NCBI GenBank assembly: GCA_963920665.1
Contig: OY987265.1
Location: forward strand, 33,299,001-33,363,000
Source of the DNA: Straminergon stramineum
Taxonomy: Eukaryota > Streptophyta > Bryopsida > Hypnales > Calliergonaceae
Direction: 5' to 3'
DNA length: 64,000 nt
The notes below the pieces were generated by a model that saw nothing but the letters and a program-made list of their open reading frames with translations, had not been told where the DNA came from and ran no database searches. The stretch's first letter is position 1, and each line of letters begins with the position of its first letter. A program made the translations under genes and the position numbers. Of this stretch, positions 36,850-48,554 are shown piece by piece.

Positions 36850-38054
36850 GTCCAATATTTCGAGAAGCAGCTAGATGCACTCTTCACGCAGATGCAAACG
36901 GTCCGCCAAGACCTTTTAATCCAGCACTCTGAGCAAATAAGGTATCCCGCTCGTCGCCATAGCCAAATAAAGGCTGGTGAAGGGACATTGCCATTTTAGG
37001 TGGGAACCCTAAAACGTTGGTGAAGAAGTTTGTGGACAGTAATGATAAATCAGGAGGTGCCAGACCTCGCCATTTCTGCTTCGCAACTGGCAGTTACAGT
37101 TTTGATACCAAACTGGGCACAAACCAATTCTTCGTTCCTCAAAAATACTAAGCCCCACGTAGAATTTTGGATCGCAATTCTGAAATTACCTACTCCTGCA
37201 CGTCAACTTTGAGAATTATTCTTTCCTCAGAGCACTAGCCCTTCTTCTGTGGGGCAATTTTGACTCTAGCTTTTAGGGTTTTAGGCCTCGTGATTCCTGC
37301 TCTGCGATTGTAGATTTGTTACCAAATTGCGCACTAGGCGATCGAAGTATGAGTCCTCATGTATGATTTTGGAATTCGATTCTGAAATCGCCTTCTTCCA
37401 TGGACCAGCTCTCACACACCCATTGATCTTCTAGATGATGCATGTTCACCTTCATTTTTTCAGGTTAGGTGCCTCCTATTGAGCTGCCGCTTGTCAATTT
37501 CAAGGTTGACTCCATCACAGAGGCGAAAGTGTTGTTGCGAATGATGTTTTGGGATGAATTGCAAAGTTTTCCCGCTGTCGCCGGGCTAAGGAATTAGCAA
37601 GTGCACTAGCTGCTTTGCTTTCGGTTGAGAAGGAGGAGATCTCTCTCAGCTGGCAACTAACGGTAAGGGTGATGCCTCCTCCTGAGATAATCACTTTAGG
37701 AACCACGATTGCTTTGGCCTCACTGTCTTTCCATGAAGGCGCACAACCGCAACTATGTGGGATGTCATTTCGCTAGTGCATGAGTCCCATTGGATTCATG
37801 AAGTCATTGTATCGGTATGGGAGTTCAGTGTTTTGTTCAGGCTGGAGATTTAGAGGAGAATGTTCCTCTCGAGCATATGGCACTTTGATCCAGCGAATTC
37901 TGATCCTGCATTAAATGATACAACTGTGGTACTTCCTCCGTCTTACAAAAATGATGATTGTTTCGCAGAAATATTGATTGTGGAGGGTTCAAAGTATCAA
38001 CATGGCGCTATGTTGCTTGAATGGAACAGAATGTTATCATATCAACATGCAGAG
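36850..38054 (+). pseudogene. Exon-like fragments of an unidentified, probably broken plus-strand gene
   Basis: Three segments look coding and are bordered by splice-like signals. 36850-36941 (after CATCTAG, before GTATCC) reads with fragment FEKQLDALFTQMQTVRQDLL. 37469-37776 reads first with fragment PPIELPLVNFKVDSITEAK and then, one frame over near 37560, with fragment RAKELASALAALLSVEKEEI and a stop at 37774. 37860-38054 starts with ATG, contains VVLPPSYKNDDCFAEILIVE and meets a donor-like GTTAGT. The change of frame within the second segment means either a one-base lesion or a missed intron. I do not recognise the family. It lies head-to-head with the SOL1-type gene, so a once-shared promoter is possible. 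Confidence 0.4.
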
Positions 38055-39588
38055 GTTAGTCTAACAAGCAACCTTAAGTTTTGCTTTTTCCTTAAGTGCT
38101 TCTGTTTTGGGACCTAGGAGGTGTTTGGGAAAGTTGTTGAGGCTGATGAGACTCTTGAGGTTCAATGAGACCACGTGAACTCTCTACCGCAGGGTTTTTT
38201 TTGTTGCTAATAGGTCTTCGTAGGAATTTCCAGTCCTTGTTGCAGTGCTGGCAAGTAATGACTGAGAGGCGGGACCCTGTCTAGGTGAGTGGCGGTACAC
38301 TAGGTACATTAGTTGAGGGACAAAGGCAATCCGACGAGGCAAACACTCCAAATGCTCACTTGAGTACGAGATTGCTGGCGCTACCATTTTTCCACGGCCA
38401 TGCGAAGTGCTGATCGTCGGAACCTGACTGCCTCAAGCGTTCCTCTCGTTTTGTAGGTATGATCTGACACTTCGGAATGTAATGATGTGTCGTGGACATG
38501 ATTCAGATAGGAGACTGGAAAAAACGATGAACTTCAGTTTAATGTTGTCGATACTGGGTACACCGGAACAATTTGCACCTGCCTTGGACATGAACGAGGT
38601 CAAATTCTGCGACTAGGCAGCTGAGAATGGACAAAAGACTAGGCATTCGTGCCATCTGATTCATAAAAAAATTGTCATGAATGCCTAGTTCGTGTTCATT
38701 ATCTCCTGCGTACGTGCTCCTGTTAGCCATTCATGGTTACCCTCGGATTTGAACTCCTATGTATTCTGAAAATTTGAGAAAGATTCTTTCTTTGAGAATT
38801 TTTAACAGTTGATTATGTCAAGAAAAATAAATGCCCAACTCCAGATGTGCTTGCATGAACTGAGCTCTAGAAATATTTGGACTCGGATTTACACGATGCT
38901 TAGCGAAGTTGGAGAACTAAAACGATCAGTGGGTGTCATGGTTGGAGACTCGCCTTGTTGAATGGGATGTTTTAAGCTTTTAATGTTTCTTAGGTGGTAG
39001 AAGAAGTGGCTACAAAGGTGGAGAAAAAGGCACTTCATCTCCAGTTTCAATCAAGTTTTGGGGCACTTAAGAGATGGATCTTAGCATTCAATATTTATTG
39101 ATGGGGTGGCAACTTCTCTAGATTCAAGGACAAATGTTTGGTCCATAAAAACAATGATCTATAATATTCAATTTTTGGCATCCATAACTACAAAGATTGT
39201 GATTTGATGGTTTGCTATGACTGATAAGTTACAAAGAGTATGACCATGTACTTCTAACCAAATCAAATTATGCTTTTTTGGTGGACATTAATAATCTTTC
39301 AAAATGAAATTTTTTATTGTGAATTTCTACCAACCTTTAATGATTATAGTAAATAAAAATAAACCTTGAAGTTGCTTTTCTCAAAATCAAATGAAGTGAC
39401 ATCTAAGTTTTGGGGATGCAAGGTTGTGGATGAGATGATGTATCCTACCATGTTCCAGCCCTAGATTAGCCTCCTTTATATTATACCAAATTTGACTAAA
39501 CATTATACTAAATATAGTTATTGTCAATATAATATAGCCTTTTCGAGTGTAATTGCAATAGCAATGTTTATTAATTTGTTTAATTTGA
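38055..39588. other. Intergenic DNA, no gene seen
   Basis: The first 700 bases keep the higher GC content of the gene island and could be the remainder of the broken gene. No splice-consistent coding segment was found in them. Beyond about 38.8 kb the sequence becomes AT-rich with no features. Confidence 0.4.
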
Positions 39589-39824
39589 GGTCAATTTTGA
39601 TGATGTGGAAGAAACAATTTTTTGCTTCCAGAGTTCTAGACACCCTAACAACCATATGACAAGGATTGAATTTGCCATTGAGGTCTTATTAATATATTTG
39701 CTTCATGATTGATTTTGATGATGTGGAAGAAGCAATTTTATGTTAGGATAGTTGGACATTCTAATGATCATATGATGAGGATCACATTCACCATCTACCT
39801 ATAGGTCCATGAGGCTTAGATAGT
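39589..39824. repeat. Two-copy tandem duplication, about 118 bp period
   Basis: The word 'attttgatgatgtggaagaa(a/g)caatttt' recurs 118 bases apart. It is followed in both copies by 'gacattctaa'-like, 'catatga(c/t)aaggat' and 'caccat'-like text. It is a diverged local duplication without coding sequence. Confidence 0.6.
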
Positions 39825-40064
39825 TGACCCGTCCCAAAGGAACACTTCATTCTCACCATTCTCTTAGACCATATACTGAACCTTTTTATTTTTCCATATG
39901 ATCATTTCTCTTCCTATTAGTTCACTTCCACACACTCTAGTTTCAATAATCACATAATGCTCATATTTGTAGAAACAATACTAGTAATTCTAACAACAAG
40001 TGCATTATCCGATGTAAGCTTACTAGGCAATGAGAAAAACAATAGTGACTCTAACAATGGAAAA

Positions 40065-40140
40065 TGCAAACTCTCTATTTTTATTTTTATTTTTATTTTT
40101 TGACAGAAATGAAACAGAATTTCATTGCAAAGAAAATTTA
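40065..40140 (-). mobile_element. Retroposon-like 3' tail (family with TTTGCAATGAAATTCTGTTTCATTT end)
   Basis: On the minus strand the sequence reads ...tttgcaatgaaattctgtttcatttctgtc followed by a long A-rich simple tail of AAAAAT units. The same terminus plus A-rich tail recurs on the minus strand at about 40660-40750 and 59745-59825, with weaker relatives at 40870-40895, 40980-41040, 50280-50325 and 60750-60800. This is the signature of the 3' ends of SINEs or truncated LINEs. Bodies are short or unrecognisable. Confidence 0.55.
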
Positions 40141-40157
40141 AGCCTTATGATCCTTTA

Positions 40158-40165
40158 GGGGTTAA
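40158..40165. repeat. Orphan AGGGGTTAA end of the TTAA-flanked family
   Basis: GATCCTTTAGGGGTTAA at 40149-40165 is identical to the right terminus of the TTAA-flanked elements. A partner end is not convincing; a degenerate 'ttgacccgtcccaaagg' near 39824 is the only candidate. Confidence 0.35.
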
Positions 40166-40659
40166 GTTATATCCACTAGGCACGAGGCACTTTCTCCACA
40201 TATGTAGTAATTAACAATTATTGAATTCCACAAGTAGCCTCTGAGATTTCTTTGGGCTCCCAACACAATGCAATTTCATCATCAATGTTTTTTGAAGGAC
40301 CATGTTTCCACAGACCCTGCATCACTGCACCGAGTACTTTAAGTTAAGTTACTGCAAGCTTCAAAACCAGGTGCCCATTCACAATCAACTTAAGTTATTG
40401 CAATTCATCAAAACTTCCGCATCTTCTCTGCCATCAATACATGGCTTCAACAGGATGGCACCAACGCGGAAACGTCCAAATTCTCCCTGTCACCTGCACC
40501 AATCCTCACTCTCGATGCTGCGATCCAAACAGCAAATTAAACCTGTGGAGGTGCAACCCAAAACCCGAGAAAAAAAAACAAGCAAATAAGCAATCGCCAA
40601 GGGAGGCAAAGCAAAAAACCAACTGCCCATATCCAATCTTCATCATATGGGGCTTTCGT

Positions 40660-40760
40660 TTTTTGTTTTTGTTTTTGACACAAATGAAACAGAATTCCAT
40701 TGCAAAGAATTAGAATACAAATCACCAGCAGCCACAAGAGGCCTGGCGAGGGAACAACAA
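40660..40760 (-). mobile_element. Retroposon-like 3' end, second copy
   Basis: On the minus strand the shared body 'cctcgccaggcctcttgtggctgctggtgatttgtatt' leads to 'tttgcaatggaattctgtttcatttgtgtc' and a tail of AAAAAC units. The copy near 59.8 kb has the same order with 'ctctaggccatttgtggttggtggtcttgtatt'. Body conservation in two copies supports a true family rather than chance A-runs. Confidence 0.6.
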
Positions 40761-41738
40761 ACACATATGGGGCTTCGTTTTGAATCACCCTGATATGAAA
40801 CCTTCGGAAAAAGCAAAGCAAATACGCTCCACTCCAAGACCAGCTCCCTTTTTAATGCAATGGGTTTCCCATTTGTTTCAAAAAAAAAACAAGACCAGCT
40901 CCGAGATTGGAATTGAATTGAAATTGATCCCAACATATTGAATAATATATTTTCACCAACTATTTCTGACATGGAATTTTATTTTTATTTTTCCTTGGAA
41001 CACATGGACCATTTCCATTGATGAGGGAAACAATTCAAAGAACCAGAGGAACCAGTCCCTGGCAGGCTCACAAAGAGTCTCTGACATGGATTTTGAGTAT
41101 GGCATGCATTCCAGATAGTCCCAAGAATATAAAAATAAAAATAAAAAACTTCAGTCTTCACTTCCATTCCCTTTGCCCAGGGCAACTAAGTTAACTTTAT
41201 TGAGGACAAAGTGAGTTTCACATGCCTAAGGTACTCAACACAAGGAAGTAATGTTCGTGAAGTTTCGTTCTAGAGTTAATCATAAAGTGCATGCAATGAA
41301 ATGAGGGACCACTCAATAACTGGAACTGAAAGTTTGAGAATAATCAAACACAGCCTGATGAAACTCCTTGAAGCACCAAAACTAGGGGTTTGATGGAGTT
41401 TGGTGTTGTGTTTCTTTTGCACTATCAGTCTTAGTTATTCAGCCTTCTTTCTAACACCCCTCGTATAAACTAGGGTTCACTTTCACTTTACAATTATAGT
41501 AGAACCACCCACTACTAGCCACCTAAGCATTTTGTGCATGATCTGGAGTAGTAGCAGAAGGCATTGTTAATTTTTGCCATGTAGAGAGATAGAAATGATG
41601 ATTATTGTTAGATTTTCATAATTTTTTTTCCTTAGATTCAAATTGTTATGAATTATAGAATCCAAAAATTAGCTTGCACCCATCTCCAACACATAGATTC
41701 TTCTTCCATCACTGCTCATCTAAGGACTAATTTGGCTC
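40761..41738. other. Intergenic DNA with further A-rich retroposon tails
   Basis: Two more tail-like sequences ('cccatttgtttcaaaaaaaaaac' at about 40869-40892 and, on the minus strand, 'catggtccatgtgttcc..gaaaaataaaaataaaa' near 40980-41010) suggest nested or clustered insertions. The remainder to 41738 has no gene. Confidence 0.4.
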
Positions 41739-42413
41739 TCAAAATGAAGCACATGTGTCATAATAGTGATGATGGCTAGAAGATGGTGGGAAACCAAGAA
41801 ACTAATGGTTACATATCAATCATTTCTTTGTTAAATTTCTCATTACCTATGTATTGACCACAGGACCTAGTTGGTCATGGGTGGTTCTACTATACCTCCA
41901 TTGTCTACGAATGTTTGTGAGGTGTTGAATAATTGGGTTTTTTTTTTTCCTATTGTCCTTGGTGAACCCTATATTTTTTCTTATGGTAGAATTGAATAGT
42001 CGTAGTGAGAGAGAGAAACCATCGCATGGCTACATCAGCTAAAGGCTAGTGGTCCTACGTACATGCGAATGTGTCAAAATGAAGCACATGTGTCATAACA
42101 GTGATGGCTAGAAGATGGTGGAAAACCAATTGCCAGAAACTAATGATTACTTATCAGTCAGCCATCTCTCTGTTGAATTTCCCATTACCTATATATTGAC
42201 CATGAGGCCTGGCTGGTCATGGGTGGTTCTACCATACCTCCACTGTCTACAAATGTTTATGAAGCGTCAAATAATTTAATGTTTTTTTTCCTGTTGTCCT
42301 TGGTGAACTCTTTATTTTTTTTATGGTAGTATTGAGTAGTAGTAGCGCAGGAGAGAGACTATCGCACGGCTACAGTCAGCTAAAGGCTGTTGATCCTACG
42401 TACATGCAAATGC
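41739..42413. repeat. Two-copy tandem duplication, about 335 bp period
   Basis: Copy 1 (41739-42073) and copy 2 (42074-42413) align end to end. Each begins 'tcaaaatgaagcacatgtgtcataa', includes 'ttggtcatgggtggttctac(t/c)atacctcca' or its variant and 'ctattgtccttggtgaac', and ends 'gctaaaggct...cctacgtacatgc'. Substitutions and small indels are scattered. No open frame spans a unit. It is a segmental tandem duplication of unknown content. Confidence 0.85.
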
Positions 42414-43064
42414 ATGTTTGATTGCCTTGCAATCTGAGCACAGCATGTAACTTGGTGGTGGTTTGGGAACTTGGTGGAGGTCTGGAACTGCACATTCGGG
42501 TTGTCAGGGTGCAGAAGTTTGGCATTTCCTCCTCAGTGGAAGCTGTAGGAGTATCATATCATACCGAGTGGAATATGCGTGAGGGTGTGTCTTTTTTTTT
42601 AATTGCAAATGGCAATTGGCAAATGGCAACTGAGTGATGGCCCAATGTTGGTGAGTTATTATTATTCATCTCATCATGACTGGGAGGAGGCTCAGAAGGC
42701 AGACACAGACAACCACAGACAAGCACCGAAAAGCTTCTTGAAACACAGCTTACAAGCTGGGGGAACACAAAGTGTAATGGTCGCGTGGGTACGTTCCTCA
42801 CTTCAGGACCAATCCCTTATGAGAACAGACACCCAATGTTGCAAAATCTCGACGTGGCGTTAGTATTTGGGATCTATTTGACAACTTCCCTTCCGCCCCA
42901 ACTACCATCAAAATAGATCTCCAGGTTTGTATAGGGCAAGGCCCGCAGAGGGTGGAGCCTGATGAGGAGATGTTTTTTGTGTGTGAAGTCCCCAACAATG
43001 AGAGGTATTGCTTAGCATAAAAGGGAAAGGGAAAGGGGGGGCATTGGATGATAAAACATGATAC
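42414..43064. other. Intergenic DNA, no gene seen
   Basis: Composition is less AT-rich than average, and several overlapping short frames occur on both strands. None shows a domain or a splice-consistent extension. Confidence 0.45.
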
Positions 43065-43327
43065 GCCACATTTAACTACTTCTAGACATTTGAAAGTCTA
43101 GAATTAATAATGGTCATTAGGAGAAAAAAAATGATCATCAAGGGATAATCCAAAACATCAGGAGATCTATGCAAAATATCAGGAGATCAATACAAAACAT
43201 CCAAAAACGTATATAAACATTAGGAGATCTATATAAACATTGTGGGATCTCACAATGTTATTATTTAGAGATCTCCGGATGTTTAGTTTAGAATTCACTT
43301 AATAGTCTAGAAGTAGTTAAATGTGGC
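43065..43327. mobile_element. 263-bp MITE with 23-bp perfect inverted ends and internal short repeats
   Basis: GCCACATTTAACTACTTCTAGAC at 43065-43087 is exactly mirrored at 43305-43327. Inside, variants of 'aacatcaggagatctatgcaaa' repeat about four times at roughly 25-bp spacing (43150-43230). There is no coding frame and no target duplication that I can assign. No second copy was noticed in the window. Confidence 0.7.
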
Positions 43328-43553
43328 ATTGATGGTATTGGATGAAAAATGTGTGATGTTTGATTATGCGAGCAAAATTGGGTAATCAAGCAAGAATCCC
43401 TAATTGGGGTGTAGAATTCGTACGAGGATTGAATGAGACATTTTCCACCTCTGATTGGCGTAGTTGGAATGAACACCCTCCTTTCATTGATCCATGTAGG
43501 TCCCCCCTAGTGAATTGTGGCCACATGATCCAAATTCAAATTCAAATTTTTTT

Positions 43554-43685
43554 TCAACCCCTAAAGTCCCAAGGTTCTTTCAAGAGACACTTAGGATTTA
43601 GGGGCAAGCTAGTGTGACCTCAATTTTTGACATAAATATAAATACGATTTTTTGATGGAAAAAAGACCTTGAGACTTTAGGGGGG
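43554..43685. mobile_element. Small 130-bp inverted-end element related to the CCCCTAAA family
   Basis: The left end 'aacccctaaagtcccaaggt' is mirrored by 'accttgagactttaggggg' at the right. These ends resemble the left end of the type A element at 45603 (TTAACCCCTAAAGTCTCAAA) but lack clean TTAA borders. It may be a much-deleted derivative. Confidence 0.45.
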
Positions 43686-45363
43686 AAATTGGTCGGTCTA
43701 ATTACAACTTTTTGTAGACTACTCATGGCAACCATACATATGTGCCTGGACCTATTAAAAAAAAAAAAAAAAAGAGATGGATGTGAGAACATCCTAATTT
43801 GTTAAATTGAAAAAATGAATCCTTCCTATGAATATTATCTATACCAAGTTGTATATAATAAAAGGGTTTAGGTGGAGTAGTAGGGCAAAACTCATGTAGA
43901 AATTGAATAACTATTTTTTAAATTCTAAATTTTCATATATATGAACCATATTGATTCAGGTACGAGTTTGACTTTCTTTGGTCTAGACACATTGAAGATA
44001 TTGAAATCTAACATTTATCATCTATTCATACATTTGATTAGACAACCTATTTAGAATGTAGGTCTAAAGATCCTAATGAGTGAAGGTCAAGGATATCTCT
44101 TCATCAAGTCACTTGAAAATCTATATTTTTATTTGAAGTCTCTTATTGTAAATTCATACCAAAAATTGGAATTTGTCTAATTTCTATAAAAATAAGGCCC
44201 TAGAAGCTCATTGTATAAGAAATAGGGTGATCATTTTAATGTATCATTGCTTGAAAAATTCACCAAAATGTCAATTGTTCTTGCATCTTTAGACATTTAG
44301 ATTTAAACCTAACTTGCATTGACTAATATGTGCACCATAATGAAAAAGTACATGAACATTAACTACTTTTGCAATTGCAGATTCTCCAAAAATTCAAAAA
44401 AAAATTCAAAAGTGAATTGAAGAATATCAATAAGGTAAAATCACTAACTTCAAAGAAAATACAATGCAAAATCTAATGAAAATAAATAAATATTATATAT
44501 AATAGAACTTGTTATAAAAATACTATACCTTTACAAGATATTTGTTTTAATACACATAGAAAAACTAGGTAACAAAATTTCATTTATTTTAAAATTAATC
44601 AAAATCAAAGGAAAAAATATCATAATAAAATACAAAATACTCAAAATGGCATGGAAACTTTACTCCTGGATTTGTCATGAAGAAATGGAAAAAAATGCCA
44701 TTAAGAAAGATGCAAACAATAACCAAGGCAAAGACAACTTTACAACAATTAACTAGTAGCTCAAAACTTCATTTTCTTCATAAGGAATTTTAAGGATGGA
44801 TGTGAAACATTTTTTTGCAATATCATCTTCTAAAATTTAAAGAAAGGTTACCAATTACCTATCATGAATGAATTCTCCTCTTCATAGTGTTTTAACTCAA
44901 TTTTCACTATGCTATAAGCATCGATCCCCAAACCTATTTCAAAAATCATTCTTGAAAATATATAGGGATAGAAAGTCCAAAATGCACGACTTGCACAAAT
45001 GAATGCAAAAAATGGTTTGGGGCTCAATACTCTCAAATTTATAGCATATTCAGAAATATTCAGAAAATTATCATTCCTTTTTTGAAATTAATGATTTTGA
45101 ATTGCCAACATGTTAAAAATAATCTCATATGTTGATTCCATCTCAAAAGATGTAGAATTGCTTAAAGAGTTGGTTATTGATGCTTCTAACTTTAGTTGGT
45201 GATAACTTACATATTATAACATGTCTATCTCTTTAGATTTTTAACTTTGTTTCCTAGACTAATTTTCCCAACTTTTTGTTTTTTTTCAATAAACATAGTC
45301 TCATGAAAGAATTAAATTAAATTGAAAAAATATGATTTTGAACCATCTTTGCATCTTATTCTA
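43686..45363. other. AT-rich intergenic DNA, no gene seen
   Basis: Begins with a poly-A run (about 43756-43773). No coding sequence or shared repeat was recognised in the following 1.6 kb. Confidence 0.5.
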
Positions 45364-45581
45364 CTACAAGAGAAAGGGGTGTTTTAAATGAGTATTTAAG
45401 TATAGTCCTAGACATAAGATTTTAATCAAAGACCTTTATGGAGATTTTCAATAAAATTTTACTAGAAATACATGTGTTTCTAGTAAAATTTTATTAAAAA
45501 TCTCAATAAAGGTCATTGCTTAAAATCTTATGTCTAGGACTATACTTTAAAACTCACTTAAAACACCCCTTTCTCTTGTAG
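45364..45581. mobile_element. Foldback MITE with CTACAAGAGAAAGG ends, copy 2
   Basis: The terminus CTACAAGAGAAAGGGGTGTTTT and its mirror AAAACACCCCTTTCTCTTGTAG enclose long complementary arms ('taagtatagtcctagacataagatttt' / 'aaaatcttatgtctaggactatactt') and a small loop. Its overall structure and sequence match 27286-27500. It lies 21 bp from the TTAA end of the type A element at 45603. Better-preserved ends than copy 1 make this the reference copy. Confidence 0.88.
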
Positions 45582-45602
45582 AATTCTCAAAAAAATTCAA
45601 GT

Positions 45603-46537
45603 TTAACCCCTAAAGTCTCAAACAACGTTTTTTGGCATTATAGATATCTTGGGCAACTTACTAAGAGTGCAATTTTCAATTTCTTTCTTTGAAATTTTCA
45701 CACAACATGTGGTCGAGGAGTAGTTTCAAGGCCCAACAATTTTCATAACTTTTGACTACATGGTTAAAAAGTTATTGTATTAAATGTAGTTTCTTTTCCA
45801 ACTCGGGCAACCTAGGTAGATAAAAAAAATAACTTTTTTCAGAAATAAAAATTTGAAATTGGTATTCCTGATTTATATGCACTTAGAAAGCTTTGAATCG
45901 TTCCATTTTGATTAATGAGGTGAAAGTTAAGAGGAGTTTTAGTTTGTGGGTAGTTATGGATTCTCTACTCTAAAAATAAACTTTGAAGTCCTTCATTTAA
46001 CTCAATTTTCAATATTTAAAAAAAAAAAAAAAAAAAAATCATAGGATGTTGATTGTTTCTTAAAACATTACAACCATTAAGATTGACATTTTTCAATTCC
46101 ATAACAAAATTCTTGACAATTTAGTATTTTGAATCATTATCTACTTCTTTCTACTTACTATTTTTTCCCATATGTTGTACAATTCCAAATGATTTGAATT
46201 TTTTCAAGCACATATCCAACTTGACTTGAAGAATGAATCCAAAGACACATCCATTTTGGTCATTTTTTCATACAAATGTGACCTTGTGAAGAGTAGCTGC
46301 TTGTTTTTCCGCAAGGACCAAAAAAGGATTTTTGTCACTTCAAATGCTAATATCTTGCAATCTACATGGTGGAAATTTCTGAAATTTTTTCCACATGTTC
46401 TCAAACTAGCTTACTAGAAGACCCTATTGTTACATGTGTCCAAAAATGTTTTTGTCCTGAAATTTGGTTCTTGTACTAGAAATGTCAGTTTTTGAGCGTT
46501 CTTGGTGAAAACATAGTCAAAAACCTTTGGGGGTTAA
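45603..46537. mobile_element. TTAA-flanked MITE-like element, type A, copy 3 (inverted)
   Basis: Ends are TTAACCCCTAAAGTC and CCTTTGGGGGTTAA, bordered by TTAA on both sides. The interior is the reverse complement of the copies at 784 and 21741: 'gttgggccttgaaac'-type text, 'gaagtccttcatttaactcaatttt', 'attgcaagatattagcatttgaagtgaca' on the other strand, and 'tgtttttcaccaagaacgctc' near the right end. A poly-A run of about 20 (46018-46038) has expanded inside this copy. It is non-coding. Confidence 0.8.
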
Positions 46538-46906
46538 GAGTCATTTAGAATTTAGGATAAGTATTCTAATTTGTCCCATAACCAATCTCAACAACTACAT
46601 AACAACAATAACTAATTTTAGAATTTTGACATGGACCACACCAATTGAAAATAATGATGCATTGTAAATTCTATAAGACATGTTACAATTTACATTTATT
46701 TCTCCATTATTTATCAAAGCTAAATGTCAAAACATTAATCTATTATATTAAATACACATTGACACGAAATCTATCACAACCCTTTGTCACAAATTTGGTC
46801 ACATTTTCATCCTCAATATTTTATCTTGTCATCATGATTGTTTTTCATTGAGTCTATATTCTCCTAAGTTCATTGTTACACTACAACATGTCTGTGCTAG
46901 TTGTTC
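46538..46906. other. AT-rich intergenic DNA, no gene seen
   Basis: No feature supported; the short plus-strand frame at 46645-46851 is AT-driven and without a motif. Confidence 0.45.
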
Positions 46907-47492
46907 TTAACCCCTAAATGTCTAGAGTCATCTCCAAAATTGACAATTTGAGAAAAATTATTGTACAATACTGTTTGAAATCATATTTTGGAATTGATAT
47001 ACAAATAAAAGTTGTAGATTGTAGGTTGCAGATTCATCTATACAATTAGATTCACCAATGCTATCATCAATATTTTTTTATAAATTTTGAAAGAAAAATT
47101 TCAAAATTACTTCTAAATTTTATTGCGAGCTAAATAATATCATTTTTTGAGTAAAATTTGTTGGAACGGATTTGAAATGAGGTTTTCTTCACATGGTGAT
47201 CTTTTGAAATTTTTGTGTTCTTAAAATCTATGACCTCAATTTGCAAATCAAATTTTGAACTAGAGCTAATGCAATTTTGGCTTGGTGAACCACCTGACAT
47301 ACTTGCACATTTCTAATTTTAGAAAAATATGTATACTACTAACACCAAATCCAACCCTTCTATAAAAAAAACACCTCAATAAAGTATCTCCAAAAATTAG
47401 GATAGCTTTCATCTAAGCAAGAAGGAGGATTCAGGTTGAGTTTCAATCTATTCATCGTCCAAAAAGTGGACATTGGAGCGCTTAGAGGTTAT
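46907..47492. mobile_element. Possible further TTAA-family element with a degenerate right end
   Basis: A clean left terminus TTAACCCCTAAATGTC lies at 46907. The best right-end candidate is 'gacattggagcgcttagaggttat' near 47470-47492, which mirrors it imperfectly. The interior does not match types A-C in an obvious way, so this call is tentative. Confidence 0.35.
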
Positions 47493-47970
47493 CTTGAAAT
47501 GTCTTCACATTCTTTGTGGAACATCGTTACAGTCCTCAAATTTCTTTGCATGTTCCATGTATGATTCTACGACTACAATGCACTTTCAAAGAATTGTGGT
47601 TGAATGATTGTCTTAAATCAAGATGAGATTCATTTTCTCCTTATTCATAACAATGTTAATTAAGATTAGGAGGCTTTTTCTTCTATAGAAAGTGGAAGCC
47701 CCTAGCATAGCAACTTCCTAGCCACCTAGTACCTCTTTTGTATTACTCTTTACTCAGCCAATGAAATGAGTGCTACAACTTCCAAGCCAACCAATGATTA
47801 TACACAAATTATAACTAAGTTAACTCCCAACCATATACAAAGGCATTATCCCTCCTTCAAGGAAAAATGGTTTAGCTTCGTTAACAATGCCATATTGCTC
47901 ATTTTTCATTTCAAAAATATCTATATTTTCTTGATTTATCCAAATGAGAATGCAAACACTCATAACATTA

Positions 47971-48554
47971 TTAACCCCTAAGGACCAAGTGTCCGTTCAA
48001 CGTACACAAGAAATCTTGGGTAGGTTCCTACGAGGTCATTTTTGGTTGGATGTTCATGAAATTTCGACATGATGTGTAATTGTCTACCCTCTTCTTGAAA
48101 ATCTAATTTTTTTTCAATTGGGTGCCTGGATCAAAAGTTATGTTGCCATAAACTTTGCAAGCAACTCATGCAACTTCGGGCAACATGCGGAAAACTCTTC
48201 CTATGATTTTGAAATTTGGTGTGTTTATAGATTAAATGATACAAGATGCGCAAGTAAAAAAATAACCATGTTTAGTGTCAAAATCTCATTCTAGAAGGAG
48301 TTAAAGTTTGTAGGCCCTGTCGAGCAAGGTTGGAAAAAAACTTTTTCACCTAACTTCGAATGTTATAATCTTTCAATCCATGCTGTCACAGTTTCTAAAT
48401 TTTTTTCCACATGCTCCCAAAGAATTCTAGTACAAATGTGTACGGTTGAATTTTGAAGAAAAAACTTTTTTTTTCATTTTTTTCTTGCTGCCCTAAAAAG
48501 TGGCAATTTTTGACAATTTCTGCCCAAAATATGCCTCGGTCCTTTAGGGGTTAA
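47971..48554. mobile_element. TTAA-flanked MITE-like element, type B, copy 1
   Basis: TTAACCCCTAAGGACC at the left and GGTCCTTTAGGGGTTAA at the right form clean inverted ends with TTAA at both borders; total 584 bp. The interior (for example 'gtgtccgttcaacgtacacaagaaatcttgggtaggttcctacgaggtcattttt') aligns with the inverted copy at 57332-57934 over its full length but not with type A. There is no coding frame. Confidence 0.85.
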
